Assembly: GCA_946557785.1 (NCBI GenBank)
Contig: CAMNTH010000004.1
Coordinates: 1-64,000, forward strand
DNA length: 64,000 nt
Source of the DNA: an uncultured Blautia sp.
GTDB taxonomy: Bacteria > Bacillota > Clostridia > Lachnospirales > Lachnospiraceae
Direction: 5' to 3'
Below, in pieces: positions 1 through 8,914 of the stretch. Every line of letters starts with the position of its first letter. Within the stretch, counting starts at the first letter, position 1. A model generated the notes under the pieces. That model made no database searches and was not told the origin of the DNA. It was given only the letters and a program-made list of their open reading frames with translations. The translations under genes and the position numbers were made by a program.

Positions 1-214
1 CCTCTATCATGCGGGAGTAGGCAGAACGGTCAAAAAATCTGCCGCTTTCGTCATCATCAATGTAGTGCCGGATATTGGTTAATTTTAACTGTCTGGCATA
101 GCTTTCCAGAAATTTCTTCTGGTTCTGTATGGAGTTGCTTTCGCCGCCGTCCCTGTCCTCGTCCCCCACGGATAGGCGGGAGTAAAGGGCTGTGATTTTG
201 CTGTAATCATTCAT
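1..214 (-). CDS. large serine recombinase, N-terminal part (cut by window edge)
   Basis: The 71 visible residues are the catalytic start of a resolvase/invertase-type serine recombinase of the TnpX/TndX style. The segment YSRLS carries the presumed nucleophilic serine, followed by the acidic GDEDRDGGES stretch and SIQNQ, which is typical of clostridial large serine recombinases. ATG at 214 is chosen because AGGAGG lies 8 nt upstream; the in-frame ATG at 220 would be too close. The gene starts only about 45 bp from the point where VirD4 stops matching its family, so it is the terminal gene of an element nested in the conjugative element. Such enzymes cut and rejoin at GA dinucleotides and catalyse excision and insertion of their own element. 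The remainder lies left of the window. Confidence 0.9.
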   Translation of the reverse strand, partial: MNDYSKITALYSRLSVGDEDRDGGESNSIQNQKKFLESYARQLKLTNIRHYIDDDESGRFFDRSAYSRMIE

Positions 215-259
215 GTGCATATCCTCCTGCGTCAATATAGGTGTTGCTTACAGTTAAGA

Positions 260-691
260 TTATGCACTCCAACGGGCAGAACCATATTCCTCTCCCTGCC
301 GGAATTTCTTTGCATTTTTCCCTTTAAAATAAACGGCCAGACGGAACACTGATGCTCCTATGATACCTACTGTAATATCCTGCAGATGCAGGCTCGGAAA
401 AGGATTCTGAAATGCAAGGGAAAAATTCAGAAACAAATTCATAAGTTTCTTTACCATACTGTCCCCTGTGCAGTAACGATATAACCAGGCTTCCTTTTCT
501 ACCAGATAAAAAATGATAAAATAGGGAATATTCCTTATGAGCAGCTTTTTCATATCAAGCCTTCCAAACTGCTCTTTTACCTTTCCCTGAACCATGGCAA
601 GCCACGCACTTCCACCGGTCTTTTCCGAAGGCAGCTTTCTCTTTGCTGCCTTCCCCTCTCCGTTCTTTCTTTTTAACTGTTGTTTTCTCAT
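260..691 (-). pseudogene. VirD4/TraG-type coupling protein, truncated after the N-terminal membrane region
   Basis: The product matches only the first part of the type IV coupling protein that docks relaxosomes on the conjugation channel. Two membrane segments are visible (around IPYFIIFYLVEKEAW and ITVGIIGASVFRLAVYF), then the family signature KGKNAKKFRQGEEYGSARW. Directly after that tryptophan the frame runs SA and stops. The family normally continues for several hundred more residues with a Walker A ATPase domain, all absent here. The ATG at 691 follows the upstream gene's stop by 1 nt; ATG at 556, preceded by GGAAGG, is a plausible alternative and begins where typical homologues begin. 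The break coincides with the start of the serine-recombinase element. The rest of virD4 is expected beyond the other end of that insert. Confidence 0.85.
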
Positions 692-692
692 C

Positions 693-1220
693 TTATAGGC
701 TCTGCCCCCTGTCTTTCTGTTTTGTTTTTTCTCTCTCACGCTGTTTTGCTGCTTTCTCTTTCGCAAGAGACAATCTTTTGCGGATGGAAACCCGTTTGTT
801 CTTATTCAGTACCACGCCGCTGTATTCCTGGAATGCTTTTGTCATAACATCCACATCTTTCGCCTTAAAAAAGACCATATACTTTGGCGGTTCAACAGAC
901 TTATCTTTCCGCAGGCTGTAATCAATCCCGTATTTCCGGGCAACCTTATCAAAAGATTTGATATTATTGTCCGTCACTTCAATATTAGTAAGCTGGCTTC
1001 CCTGATCCATCAGCTTTTTTAAAGTCTGCTTTCCCCTTACCGGGGCATTTTTTTCAGCCTTCTCCTGTGCTGCCTTCTCTGCTTTCTTATGTTTTACCTC
1101 CTGTTTATGCTTTTCCCTGTCTGAAAGATACTTCCGCATCAACCCTTTTAAAACATCCGCCGTCATTTTCGCACATCTGGTACATAAGGCAATCGTTTTC
1201 TGATTCACTTCTTCCTGCAT
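693..1220 (-). CDS. PcfB family protein (DUF3801)
   Basis: A 175-residue cytoplasmic protein recognisable as the PcfB/DUF3801 family, which is encoded immediately before the VirD4 coupling protein in Tn916-, pCF10- and Tn1549-type elements and helps bring relaxase complexes to the coupling protein. The core is the stretch LTNIEVTDNNIKSFDKVARK followed by KYMVFFKAKDVDVMTKAFQEY. The middle and C-terminus are rich in Lys, Glu and Gln and probably helical. The stop is 1 nt from the next gene's first candidate start, so the two are translationally linked. Identification rests on pattern recognition and synteny. Confidence 0.8.
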   Translation of the reverse strand: MQEEVNQKTIALCTRCAKMTADVLKGLMRKYLSDREKHKQEVKHKKAEKAAQEKAEKNAPVRGKQTLKKLMDQGSQLTNIEVTDNNIKSFDKVARKYGIDYSLRKDKSVEPPKYMVFFKAKDVDVMTKAFQEYSGVVLNKNKRVSIRKRLSLAKEKAAKQREREKTKQKDRGQSL

Positions 1221-1278
1221 CTTATCTGCCGGATTTTCCGGCTCCCTCCTTTCTCACAGCCATATCCAGACAGGTATG

Positions 1279-1512
1279 TCACTGCTTTTTCATTTCCATC
1301 AAAAGTTTTACCATACAATAACCGATACACGGAAAATATTTCCCGTATGGGCAGAAATCGCAATCCCCGGCTTTCTGCTCTTTTATATCTTTTTGTCCTT
1401 CTGGAAGCAGATAAAAGCATTCTTTTCTGATACATCCGCCTTTCTTTCCGCCCCACCAGTAACACCATTCGCAATCTTCCGGCTTATCATTTGCATACTG
1501 CGGGCTACCCAT
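1279..1512 (-). CDS. small cysteine-rich protein of conjugative elements
   Basis: A 77-residue protein with nine cysteines arranged mostly in pairs (CEWCYWWGGKKGGC, CDFCPYG, CIGYC), suggesting metal binding or a compact disulfide/zinc fold. I recognise it as a recurrent hypothetical protein of Tn1549-type elements, normally placed near the pcfB and virD4 genes as here. An AGGA motif precedes the ATG at 1512 by about 10 nt. A longer overlapping reading frame on the same strand has no cysteine pattern and is judged a shadow. No function is known to me. Confidence 0.65.
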   Translation of the reverse strand: MGSPQYANDKPEDCEWCYWWGGKKGGCIRKECFYLLPEGQKDIKEQKAGDCDFCPYGKYFPCIGYCMVKLLMEMKKQ

Positions 1513-1612
1513 CTTTCCACTTATCCTTTCTGCTCATCCAGCACCTCCATTAAAAAAAGGCGCATACAGACTTCTCCTGCCTATATACGCCCTTCCCGAT
1601 CATTCAGTTTTC

Positions 1613-4600
1613 TTATTTTTTCTTACGTTTCAGATACCAAAGGGAACTTCCTGTCCCCACACCTGCCAGCAGCAACAGGAACATCCAGACAAGGGGGTGT
1701 CTGTCGTCCCCTGTTTTTGGAGTATCCGGGACTGGTTTTTCCGGTGTTTCCTCATTTGGTTTTTCCGGTGACGCTTCCTTCTTGTCTTTCATAACAACTT
1801 TCTGGATTTCTCCTGTATCTTCCACCGTAAATTTCACATCCTCTGCTACAAGATAGCCCTCTGGTGCTGCTTCCTCATGCAGTGTGTATTCACCGATTGG
1901 AAGTTTTTCCATATAATAAGGCTTCTCACTGGATGTCCAGCTTTTTACGGTTTTCCCATTCTTATCAAGAATACACAGCTTTGCTCCCGGAAGTTCTTTT
2001 CCAGTTGCAATGTCCTGTTTTGAAATCTCTACTTTTGTCACATCATCCTTCATTTCCTGTTTCTGTACTTTTGCTGTATTTTCAACAGTAAATGTAATGC
2101 TCTCAGCAGTGACATATCCCTCTGCCGGTTTTGTCTCTGTCATGGTATAAGATTTCCCAACTGCCAGCCCTTTGATCACATGTGCTTCTTCTCCTGAAAC
2201 CCACTCGTCTGCCACGTTTCCTTCTTCATCCTTCACACAAAGATGTGCCCCTGGAAGTTCTTTTCCTGTAGTAAGATCCGTCTTTGTAAACTCCATGGTG
2301 GTCGGCTCATTCTCAAACGTAAATTCATAGCTGACCTCTTCCTGTCCAGCTCCTGCATATGTAAAAGTAAAATCCTGTTCTTCCTCTGTTGCCACAAATC
2401 CCTCTGGGGCAGAAAGTTCTTTTACATAATATCTTCCATCTACCGGCAAGTCTGCCCTGAATACGATCTGACCTTTTTCATCCGTTGTCTTCTGCTCGAT
2501 CAGGCTCTCTGCTTCCATCAGCACTTTACCATCTTTATTTTTGATGTCCTCTCTTGTATAAAGTCCGAAAACTGCTCCTGGAAGGACACGTTCCCCGTCT
2601 TTTTCTTTCTTGAGGATAGATACCTGAACCTTCTGTCGTCTGTTCTGCCACTCTTCCTGAAATGTAATTACCGGCGTATCCTGATCCCGATAACTTAAAT
2701 CCACATATCTCGGTTCTTTATCCAGTACAAATCCATGTGCAGTTTCTACTTCTTTCACATAATATCTGCCTGCCGGGAGATTTTCCATCTGTGCAATCCC
2801 ATTATCGCCTGTAACAATTTTTCCTACCAGTTCATCTGCTTTAAAGTAATCCTCGCTGACACCATCTGCCGCATGAATATCCTCTGCCGCATAAACCTCA
2901 AATGTTACTTTGCTTAAGTTTCCGGAAATATATTCAAAAAGATGTTCCACAGCTCCTTTTACCTGATCCAGAAGCGTAATTTTATCAAGGAACTCCCCTT
3001 TTTTGTTGACGATCAGAAGTCCCGTAGGCACTTTGTCTTTCATTTCCACTTTCTGAATTTGAGCAGTATCATCCACCGTAAAAGTTATTTCTTCAGCTTT
3101 CAGATACCCGTATGGTGCAAATTCTTCCCGAAGTATATAGGTTTCCCCCACAACAAGACGTTTGATACTGTGGGGTTTCCCTTTTTCCGAAGTCCACTCA
3201 TCCACAATATTTCCATCTTTATCAAGCACTTTCAGGCTTGCTCCATCCAGTTCTTCTCCTGTGGTAATATCTGATTTTGTAAACACAAAGGCTGTCGGTT
3301 CGTTTTTCTTTACTGCTTTTAAAGTAACTGTTGCAATCTCCTGGCCCTGATAAGAAGCATCAAATTCCAGAATTTCATCAGAAGTGACATACCCAGCCGG
3401 AGATTCCAATTCTTTTACAAAATACTTTCCAAGCGGAAGATCCAGAGTACAACGTGCAAGACCTTTTTCATCAGAGGTCATTTCCTGCAGAAGCGTTCCT
3501 GCTTCTACGATCACCTTACCATCCACTACAATGTCCTCTTGATTATAGATGCCAAAGACTGCACCAGATAAGACCGTACCATTTTCTGCATCCTGTTTTT
3601 CAACTGTAATCTCAACTTTCTGCCGTTCATTTTTCACAGTCACTTCCTGCTCCACTACCGAGGTATCCTGGTCTTTATAAACAAATACAACCTCTGAAGG
3701 CTCTTTTCCCACCACGAATCCATCCGGGGCAGCTTTTTCCATTACATAATAGCCACCTAATGGGAGATTATCCATCGTTGCTTTTCCATCTTCCCCTGTT
3801 TTGACCACTCCCACAAGGGAATCTTTTTCATAAATCAGGATGCGGTTTCCATCGGAATCTTTCTGAAAGTCCGGCGTATAAATATCTTCTGCCGCATATA
3901 CTTCAAATTCTACATCTGCAAGATATTTTTCTTCATACAGAAAATCCTTGTCAAATCCGGCAAGCATCTCTCCTTTTTTATATACTGTGAGTTTTCCTTT
4001 TACCGGATGGTTTTCATAAGAAACTTCAATCACTGCATCGCCGCTGACTGCATCCATCTGGTAAGCAGTATTGGAATCCACTTTGATCTCCACAAAGTTT
4101 TCATTTATGGTATAACCGTCCGGGGCTGTCACTTCCTCAATACGGTAATTTCCAATTTTAAGATTCTGCGGAAGAATCAAGTAGCCCTGGCTGTCTGTGA
4201 AATAGGATTTATGGATGGTCGTAACCGGATAAGTCGTTACCTGTTCCACATACTTTTTATGATCCATGTCATAAACCTTAAATTCTGCACCGGCAACCAG
4301 TACGGGCTTCTTCGTTTCATCGTCTTTTTTGATAATCTTCAGCTTTGCTGCAAATTCCTTATCCAGAAGCACCCTCCATACCTGCGGCTCGTCCGGATGG
4401 TTTTCATGGATCGTCACCGTAAAATCCTGAACCGGCGTATAATTATGCGGTGTGGTAGTCTCCCTCACAGTATAAGTTCCGTATGGAAGCGGAATGCTGC
4501 AGGCATAACCCTTTTCATCCGTAAACATTTCTGTTGCCCCATCTGCACCGATCACAACAGGTTCTGCCGAATCAAAGTCATAACTTCCATCCGTTTTCTT

Positions 4601-7600
4601 TTTCAGGCTGCTTTTTAAGTAAGCCGTAAATCCGGCTCCCTTTAACAGCGCTGCATCCGTATCCCCGTTATTCGCTGCTTTGATGATCTGGAACGGCTGC
4701 TTCATAACCTGTTCTTCCGATTCCACGTTACGCTCAACTGTTTTTACCGTGTCGCCTTCATAGCTGCAGTCCACTTCATACTCTGTTTCATCCAGAAGAT
4801 AGCCTGCCGGGGGAGTGATCTCTTTCACAAAATACTTTCCTAGATACAATTCCCCAATCTCTGCCTTTCCCTCTTTGTCTACGTTAAATGCTGCCACCTG
4901 TGTTCCGGCTTTATGAAGGACACCGGTGCTTCCATCCGGATGCACAATATCCTCTCTTGCATACAAACCATAGACAGCTCCTTCAAAAACAGCATCCCCC
5001 TGTGGTGTACTGCCAGTCTCTTTGTCTTTCTTTACCAGAGAAATCCGGGCATTGACACGTTCGTTTTCAAAAATATGGGTAAAGGAAATCGTTTCCTCCC
5101 TGTCATTGGTATAATCAAACCTGAATGTAAATACTTCTTCGCTGTTCCTATAATATTTTTCAGGTGCTTGAAGTTCTTTCACATAGTAGGAATGATTGAT
5201 CGGCAGTTCTGACTGATATACCCCATTTCCGTCTGCCCCTGTTGTCACCTTTTCAATCAGCGTATCTTTTGGGACTACCATTTTTCCAGATACATCCTGA
5301 ATATCCTCCCCGGCATACAGACCATAAATTCCTCCGGAAAGCGGATTTTTCGTCAGATCATCTTGCTTTCTGACAGAAACATTTGCTCTTTGTCGTTCAT
5401 TGAAAAAGGATACACTTCCAACTGCCACTTCTACGTTTTGTCCTGAATAGCTTAATGTAACGGTTTTCGATTCTCCTTTACAGACAAAGTTTTCCGGTGC
5501 CTTTACTTCCGTAACTTCATAAGTTCCAAGATGCAGGTTTTTCAGGACTGCACTGCCATCCTCCCCGGTTGTAAGGTTTTCTTTTACAAGTTCCCCTTTT
5601 TTATAAATAAGCGTACCGTCTGCCGCCTTTATATCTGCTCCAGCATAGACGTTGTAAACAGCCCCTTTTTGTCTCTGCTTTGTATAAGTAAACACCACTC
5701 CGTTTTCCGTAACAGAAGCCCCTGTCAGCACCTCACCTTCTTTATAAACAGTAAGGTCTGCAAGCTGCTCTTTATCTGTCACAACCTTATTTGTAGTCTT
5801 TCCAATCACCAGATTTATCCCGTATGAAGTTCCGTCCAGAACATAACCAGCCGGGACAGAAATCTCTTTTAAGTAAACGGTTTCCTGTGTCTTTTCAATC
5901 GTGATGGAGGATGCACCATTTTTATCCGTTGCAGGCATTGCAGTGATCAGGTTTTTCCCTGCCTCATCCCTGTAGATTCCATAAACTGCACCTTTTACCA
6001 GTGCATTGCTTCCACGGTCTTTCTTTACGATACTGACGGTTGCCATCTTTACCCATTCCACTTTAAAATCTACATATTTTTCATCATCCACACCTTCTCC
6101 AAATACCAGTGCCAGATCCTGTGTTCCCGAACCGGTTGTGATCTTATAAGCCGAATAGTCTTTTGTGATACTACCCTTCATAGTTGCAGACCAGGAGCCT
6201 TTCACATCTTCTGCCTGTGTCAGCGGCGCACTTAGATAAAACTTCGTACCACCGGACACTTCCACACTTGCTCCTTCCTTACTTGTCTTCCCGGTTGTCA
6301 CATTGTGGAATTTTACACCTGACGGAAGTTTCATGGTGATCGTCTGCTGTGCATCTGCACGGAATGTAACCTCTTCTATCCTCTGTCTGTTTCCCTCGAT
6401 ATACGCTTTCACATTTCCATTGGAAAAAGACATTTCCACATCCGGAATATCCGGCTGCTTGACGCAGTAATCATAAAGTTCCATGGCCAATGCCTTTCCT
6501 GTTGCATTGGCACCGGAAAAAGCATCACTGCTCCCATTTGCGTAAGCCGCTGCAAGATGGGTGATGATAAATTTTTTCCCTGCTGAAAAATCCGGATATT
6601 TCTCTGCAAAGAATCCTTCACCGCCACTGGCTTTTGTTCCGTAATAACACACTTTTGCAAGTGTTTTCCCATCTTTCAGTCTTGTAATGGTATAAGTTCC
6701 ATCCCCAGGTCCCGGTTTGGACGGCTGCACACAATAAGCAGTTGCCTTGACATTCCCAAAGGAAACAGTATAATGGCAGGTCAGATAACTTCCAAGATCA
6801 TAATCTGCATAATGATACCACTCCCCTGCTGTTACCGTTACCTGCTGTGTAGCTTTTGCAGAAAACAGGTTTACACTTCTGGCAGTAAACTGAATGCTCT
6901 CCCCCTCTTCTAACTCCAAAAGGTTGACTCCCTGCTCTACTGCCTGCAGCATAACAGTTCCAAGCGATAACCCTGTTTCTGTGTCTACTGTTTCCTGTGT
7001 TTCTGCTTCTTCCAGCTCCTGATCCAGCTCTTTCTCAGAATGAATCTCCGTTTCTGGTTCTGTGCTGTTTTCCTCCGGCAATCCTGTTTCCATCTGGATA
7101 TTTTCTGTCATCTCTGCATGATCTGGATCTGCATCCTCACTTTCTGCTTCTTCCTCTGCATCGCCAGAGTCTTCTCCTGATGCCGCTTCCGCACTTTCTT
7201 CTGTCTGTGTTACAGCAGCCCCTTCTTTTACAATCAGTTTTCTGCTGATCTGATATTTGGGATGGTCTGTTTTCTGCGGCTCCACATAATAAACTGCCGT
7301 ATAGGTATCCTCATGGTCTGTAGTAAATGTTTCTCCCTGTTCATTGAACGCTTCTTCAAAAGTCACTTTTACCTTTTTTCTGTCTGCAATCTTAATGCCG
7401 GAAAAATCCGCTTTTACATCAAAGGAATACCCTACCCCGATTTCCAGGTCATGGGCAGTCACTACTTCATCCACATCCAACTGATCTTTTACCTCTTCAT
7501 AAAGAGGCGGTTTTTCCTTTGCTACATCTCTTTCAGCCGCATAAATATTTACTGGCTGAAATACGGTAGAAATAAGTGTAACTGCTGTAAGAAAGCCAGA

Positions 7601-7627
7601 TACAGCCCGCTTCATTCTTCCTTTCAT
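1613..7627 (-). CDS. giant surface adhesin: thioester domain, about 13 Cna-B repeats, sortase signal
   Basis: A 2,004-residue secreted, wall-anchored protein. Residues 1-31 form a signal peptide ending near IYAAE. Residues about 140-215 are an acidic linker. Residues about 265-510 look like a thioester domain: Cys299 in AYCVQP, a second motif CYYG near 327 and THLAAAYANG near 356 fit domains that form an internal Cys-Gln thioester and bond covalently to host surfaces. From about 528 to 1940 I count roughly 13 Cna-B/SpaA-type repeats, each with a KxD or KKD strand, a G-x-V/F-x-x-Y strand and a YYVKEL-x-x-P-x-GY ending that carries the isopeptide Glu. Residues 1969-1973 (TPKTG) are a sortase motif variant, followed by a membrane helix and KRKKK. 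This is the usual cargo of Tn1549-type elements and probably aids mating-pair adhesion or host attachment. Confidence 0.9.
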   Translation of the reverse strand: MKGRMKRAVSGFLTAVTLISTVFQPVNIYAAERDVAKEKPPLYEEVKDQLDVDEVVTAHDLEIGVGYSFDVKADFSGIKIADRKKVKVTFEEAFNEQGETFTTDHEDTYTAVYYVEPQKTDHPKYQISRKLIVKEGAAVTQTEESAEAASGEDSGDAEEEAESEDADPDHAEMTENIQMETGLPEENSTEPETEIHSEKELDQELEEAETQETVDTETGLSLGTVMLQAVEQGVNLLELEEGESIQFTARSVNLFSAKATQQVTVTAGEWYHYADYDLGSYLTCHYTVSFGNVKATAYCVQPSKPGPGDGTYTITRLKDGKTLAKVCYYGTKASGGEGFFAEKYPDFSAGKKFIITHLAAAYANGSSDAFSGANATGKALAMELYDYCVKQPDIPDVEMSFSNGNVKAYIEGNRQRIEEVTFRADAQQTITMKLPSGVKFHNVTTGKTSKEGASVEVSGGTKFYLSAPLTQAEDVKGSWSATMKGSITKDYSAYKITTGSGTQDLALVFGEGVDDEKYVDFKVEWVKMATVSIVKKDRGSNALVKGAVYGIYRDEAGKNLITAMPATDKNGASSITIEKTQETVYLKEISVPAGYVLDGTSYGINLVIGKTTNKVVTDKEQLADLTVYKEGEVLTGASVTENGVVFTYTKQRQKGAVYNVYAGADIKAADGTLIYKKGELVKENLTTGEDGSAVLKNLHLGTYEVTEVKAPENFVCKGESKTVTLSYSGQNVEVAVGSVSFFNERQRANVSVRKQDDLTKNPLSGGIYGLYAGEDIQDVSGKMVVPKDTLIEKVTTGADGNGVYQSELPINHSYYVKELQAPEKYYRNSEEVFTFRFDYTNDREETISFTHIFENERVNARISLVKKDKETGSTPQGDAVFEGAVYGLYAREDIVHPDGSTGVLHKAGTQVAAFNVDKEGKAEIGELYLGKYFVKEITPPAGYLLDETEYEVDCSYEGDTVKTVERNVESEEQVMKQPFQIIKAANNGDTDAALLKGAGFTAYLKSSLKKKTDGSYDFDSAEPVVIGADGATEMFTDEKGYACSIPLPYGTYTVRETTTPHNYTPVQDFTVTIHENHPDEPQVWRVLLDKEFAAKLKIIKKDDETKKPVLVAGAEFKVYDMDHKKYVEQVTTYPVTTIHKSYFTDSQGYLILPQNLKIGNYRIEEVTAPDGYTINENFVEIKVDSNTAYQMDAVSGDAVIEVSYENHPVKGKLTVYKKGEMLAGFDKDFLYEEKYLADVEFEVYAAEDIYTPDFQKDSDGNRILIYEKDSLVGVVKTGEDGKATMDNLPLGGYYVMEKAAPDGFVVGKEPSEVVFVYKDQDTSVVEQEVTVKNERQKVEITVEKQDAENGTVLSGAVFGIYNQEDIVVDGKVIVEAGTLLQEMTSDEKGLARCTLDLPLGKYFVKELESPAGYVTSDEILEFDASYQGQEIATVTLKAVKKNEPTAFVFTKSDITTGEELDGASLKVLDKDGNIVDEWTSEKGKPHSIKRLVVGETYILREEFAPYGYLKAEEITFTVDDTAQIQKVEMKDKVPTGLLIVNKKGEFLDKITLLDQVKGAVEHLFEYISGNLSKVTFEVYAAEDIHAADGVSEDYFKADELVGKIVTGDNGIAQMENLPAGRYYVKEVETAHGFVLDKEPRYVDLSYRDQDTPVITFQEEWQNRRQKVQVSILKKEKDGERVLPGAVFGLYTREDIKNKDGKVLMEAESLIEQKTTDEKGQIVFRADLPVDGRYYVKELSAPEGFVATEEEQDFTFTYAGAGQEEVSYEFTFENEPTTMEFTKTDLTTGKELPGAHLCVKDEEGNVADEWVSGEEAHVIKGLAVGKSYTMTETKPAEGYVTAESITFTVENTAKVQKQEMKDDVTKVEISKQDIATGKELPGAKLCILDKNGKTVKSWTSSEKPYYMEKLPIGEYTLHEEAAPEGYLVAEDVKFTVEDTGEIQKVVMKDKKEASPEKPNEETPEKPVPDTPKTGDDRHPLVWMFLLLLAGVGTGSSLWYLKRKKK

Positions 7628-7748
7628 CCTTAAACCTCTCTTTCATTTTTTTCGTTGTTGTTTTTTCCTGATTCCATTCTATGTTTTCACTGGTACCCTC
7701 TCCTCTCGCTCTTTTATAAATTTGTACCGTTTTATCCTTAAATGTCCC

Positions 7749-7824
7749 GATAACAGTACATAAATACAGCGGTAAGGTCACGTTTTTCAAAAGCATTACC
7801 GCCACATCTATCTATTGTTATTCC
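7749..7824. repeat. stem-loop repeat copy 1 (pairs with 8839-8914)
   Basis: About 72 nt that can fold on itself: a 24-nt arm starting AACAGTACATAAATACAG and ending GCGGTAA is complementary, with about seven mismatches, to the right arm that ends CTATTGTT. The same element recurs in direct orientation 1.09 kb away, on the other side of the radical-SAM-like gene. The right arm overlaps the last codons and stop of that gene. It lies about 120 nt upstream of the adhesin start. Function is unknown; a transcript-level regulator or a small mobile palindromic unit is possible. Confidence 0.7.
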
Positions 7825-8809
7825 TAATATCTCCCGGTACCGGTTTCCCCTTTTCAATCCACCTTCTATATGGCTCGTACTCTTCAAAACGTGGACATTT
7901 TGTTAAAATCTGTATCTGTCCGCACCACCGCTGCATATGCTGGCAGACCTTAAATGCCTGTAATTCTCTCTTTGAATATCTTTTTGCAGCATCCGGCAAC
8001 CAGCGTCCGTTTCTGTCCACAAATTTCTGTTTATCATAGATCATTACAAATGGCATATACCCCATCTCCCGCAGTGTATAAATCCGGTAAAGATCCTCCT
8101 CCATACTGCTCCAGTAATTTGTCAGCACATATACCCTGCACTGATTTTTTGTTTTCAGACCGGATTCTTTGAAGAAACGAAATTTTTCTTCTAACAGTTC
8201 CCGTGGATCATCCCATGCAAAATGATAGTCCTTCACTCTTATTTTTCTTAATACTGCAATAATTTCTTCATTCAAAAACCGGACATCCATCCCACCGTTA
8301 AACTCCACCTCCGCACCGAATGCTGCTAACTGCTCCAAAAGCTCCATACGTTCTTTGCAGGCAAGCAGGTTCTGATCGAGGAGAAGGATTTTTCTCTGTC
8401 CGTGCCAAAACTCTGCAAGATCTGCCGCTTTCCTGCTGATATATCCATCCTTTTTCGGTGTGATACAAAATCTATGATTCTTCCTGGGACATCCCCTGGT
8501 CAGGAATCCATATGCTGTGTCTTTTGTAAATTGAGGATACAAACTGTAATCCGGATAAATATGCTCAATCTGGTCTGGAAGTGTATTTTCCAGATCATAA
8601 CCACTCCCTCCCCGGAAAATAATTCCGGCTTTTGGAAGTTCCGGCTCTTTTGTATCCGTAAAAATCTTGCTCACGAACAGTACCTCATATTCCCCATCTT
8701 TTTTGGCAAACTCTACGTTATTCCCTTTCGCCTTGTAATAAGCCGAAAGTTTCATCAATGGAAGATTTGGAAAATGGTAACTGTCACAATCAATAAGTCC
8801 TATCTTCAT
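7808..8809 (-). CDS. radical-SAM-like protein lacking the middle cluster cysteine
   Basis: A 333-residue protein related to a radical SAM family found in Firmicutes mobile elements. Family-like blocks are MKIGLIDCDSYHFPNLPLMKLSAYYK, which resembles a B12-binding-type N-terminus, TRGCPR at 105, the DLAEFW and LLDQNLLACKERMELLEQL blocks, and VEFNGGMDVRFLNEE. The expected cluster motif CxxxCxxC is here CPRKNHRFC (Cys107 to Cys115): the middle cysteine is missing and one residue is added. Unless another cysteine substitutes, the 4Fe-4S cluster and SAM chemistry may be lost. The ATG at 8809 has GGAAGGGGG upstream; an earlier in-frame start lacks a good site. The gene is flanked by two copies of a stem-loop repeat. 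The role is unknown. Confidence 0.7.
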   Translation of the reverse strand: MKIGLIDCDSYHFPNLPLMKLSAYYKAKGNNVEFAKKDGEYEVLFVSKIFTDTKEPELPKAGIIFRGGSGYDLENTLPDQIEHIYPDYSLYPQFTKDTAYGFLTRGCPRKNHRFCITPKKDGYISRKAADLAEFWHGQRKILLLDQNLLACKERMELLEQLAAFGAEVEFNGGMDVRFLNEEIIAVLRKIRVKDYHFAWDDPRELLEEKFRFFKESGLKTKNQCRVYVLTNYWSSMEEDLYRIYTLREMGYMPFVMIYDKQKFVDRNGRWLPDAAKRYSKRELQAFKVCQHMQRWCGQIQILTKCPRFEEYEPYRRWIEKGKPVPGDIRNNNR

Positions 8810-8838
8810 AGCGTCCCCCTTCCTTTTTATTTTTGCTA

Positions 8839-8914
8839 TATAACAGCACATATATATGGCGGTAACTGCTTCTTTTCAGACAGCCACCGCCACATCAATC
8901 TACTGTTATTTTTA
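8839..8914. repeat. stem-loop repeat copy 2 (pairs with 7749-7824)
   Basis: The second copy of the 72-nt hairpin. Left arm AACAGCACATATATATGGCG and right arm ACCGCCACATCAATCTACTG are mutually complementary with several mismatches, and both outer (ATAACAG/CTGTTAT) and inner (TGGCGGT/ACCGCCA) parts are perfect. It sits about 30 nt upstream of the ribosome-binding site of the radical-SAM-like gene, so it would be in that gene's 5' leader. Confidence 0.7.

Noticed and set aside
6997-7633. Plus-strand frames opposite the adhesin
   Set aside because: Long open frames arise there from the repetitive, Glu/Lys/Thr-rich coding strand; no start signals or family features.
7533-7805. 90-codon minus-strand frame upstream of the adhesin
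   Set aside because: It overlaps the adhesin signal peptide in another frame, has no ribosome-binding site and crosses the stem-loop repeat.
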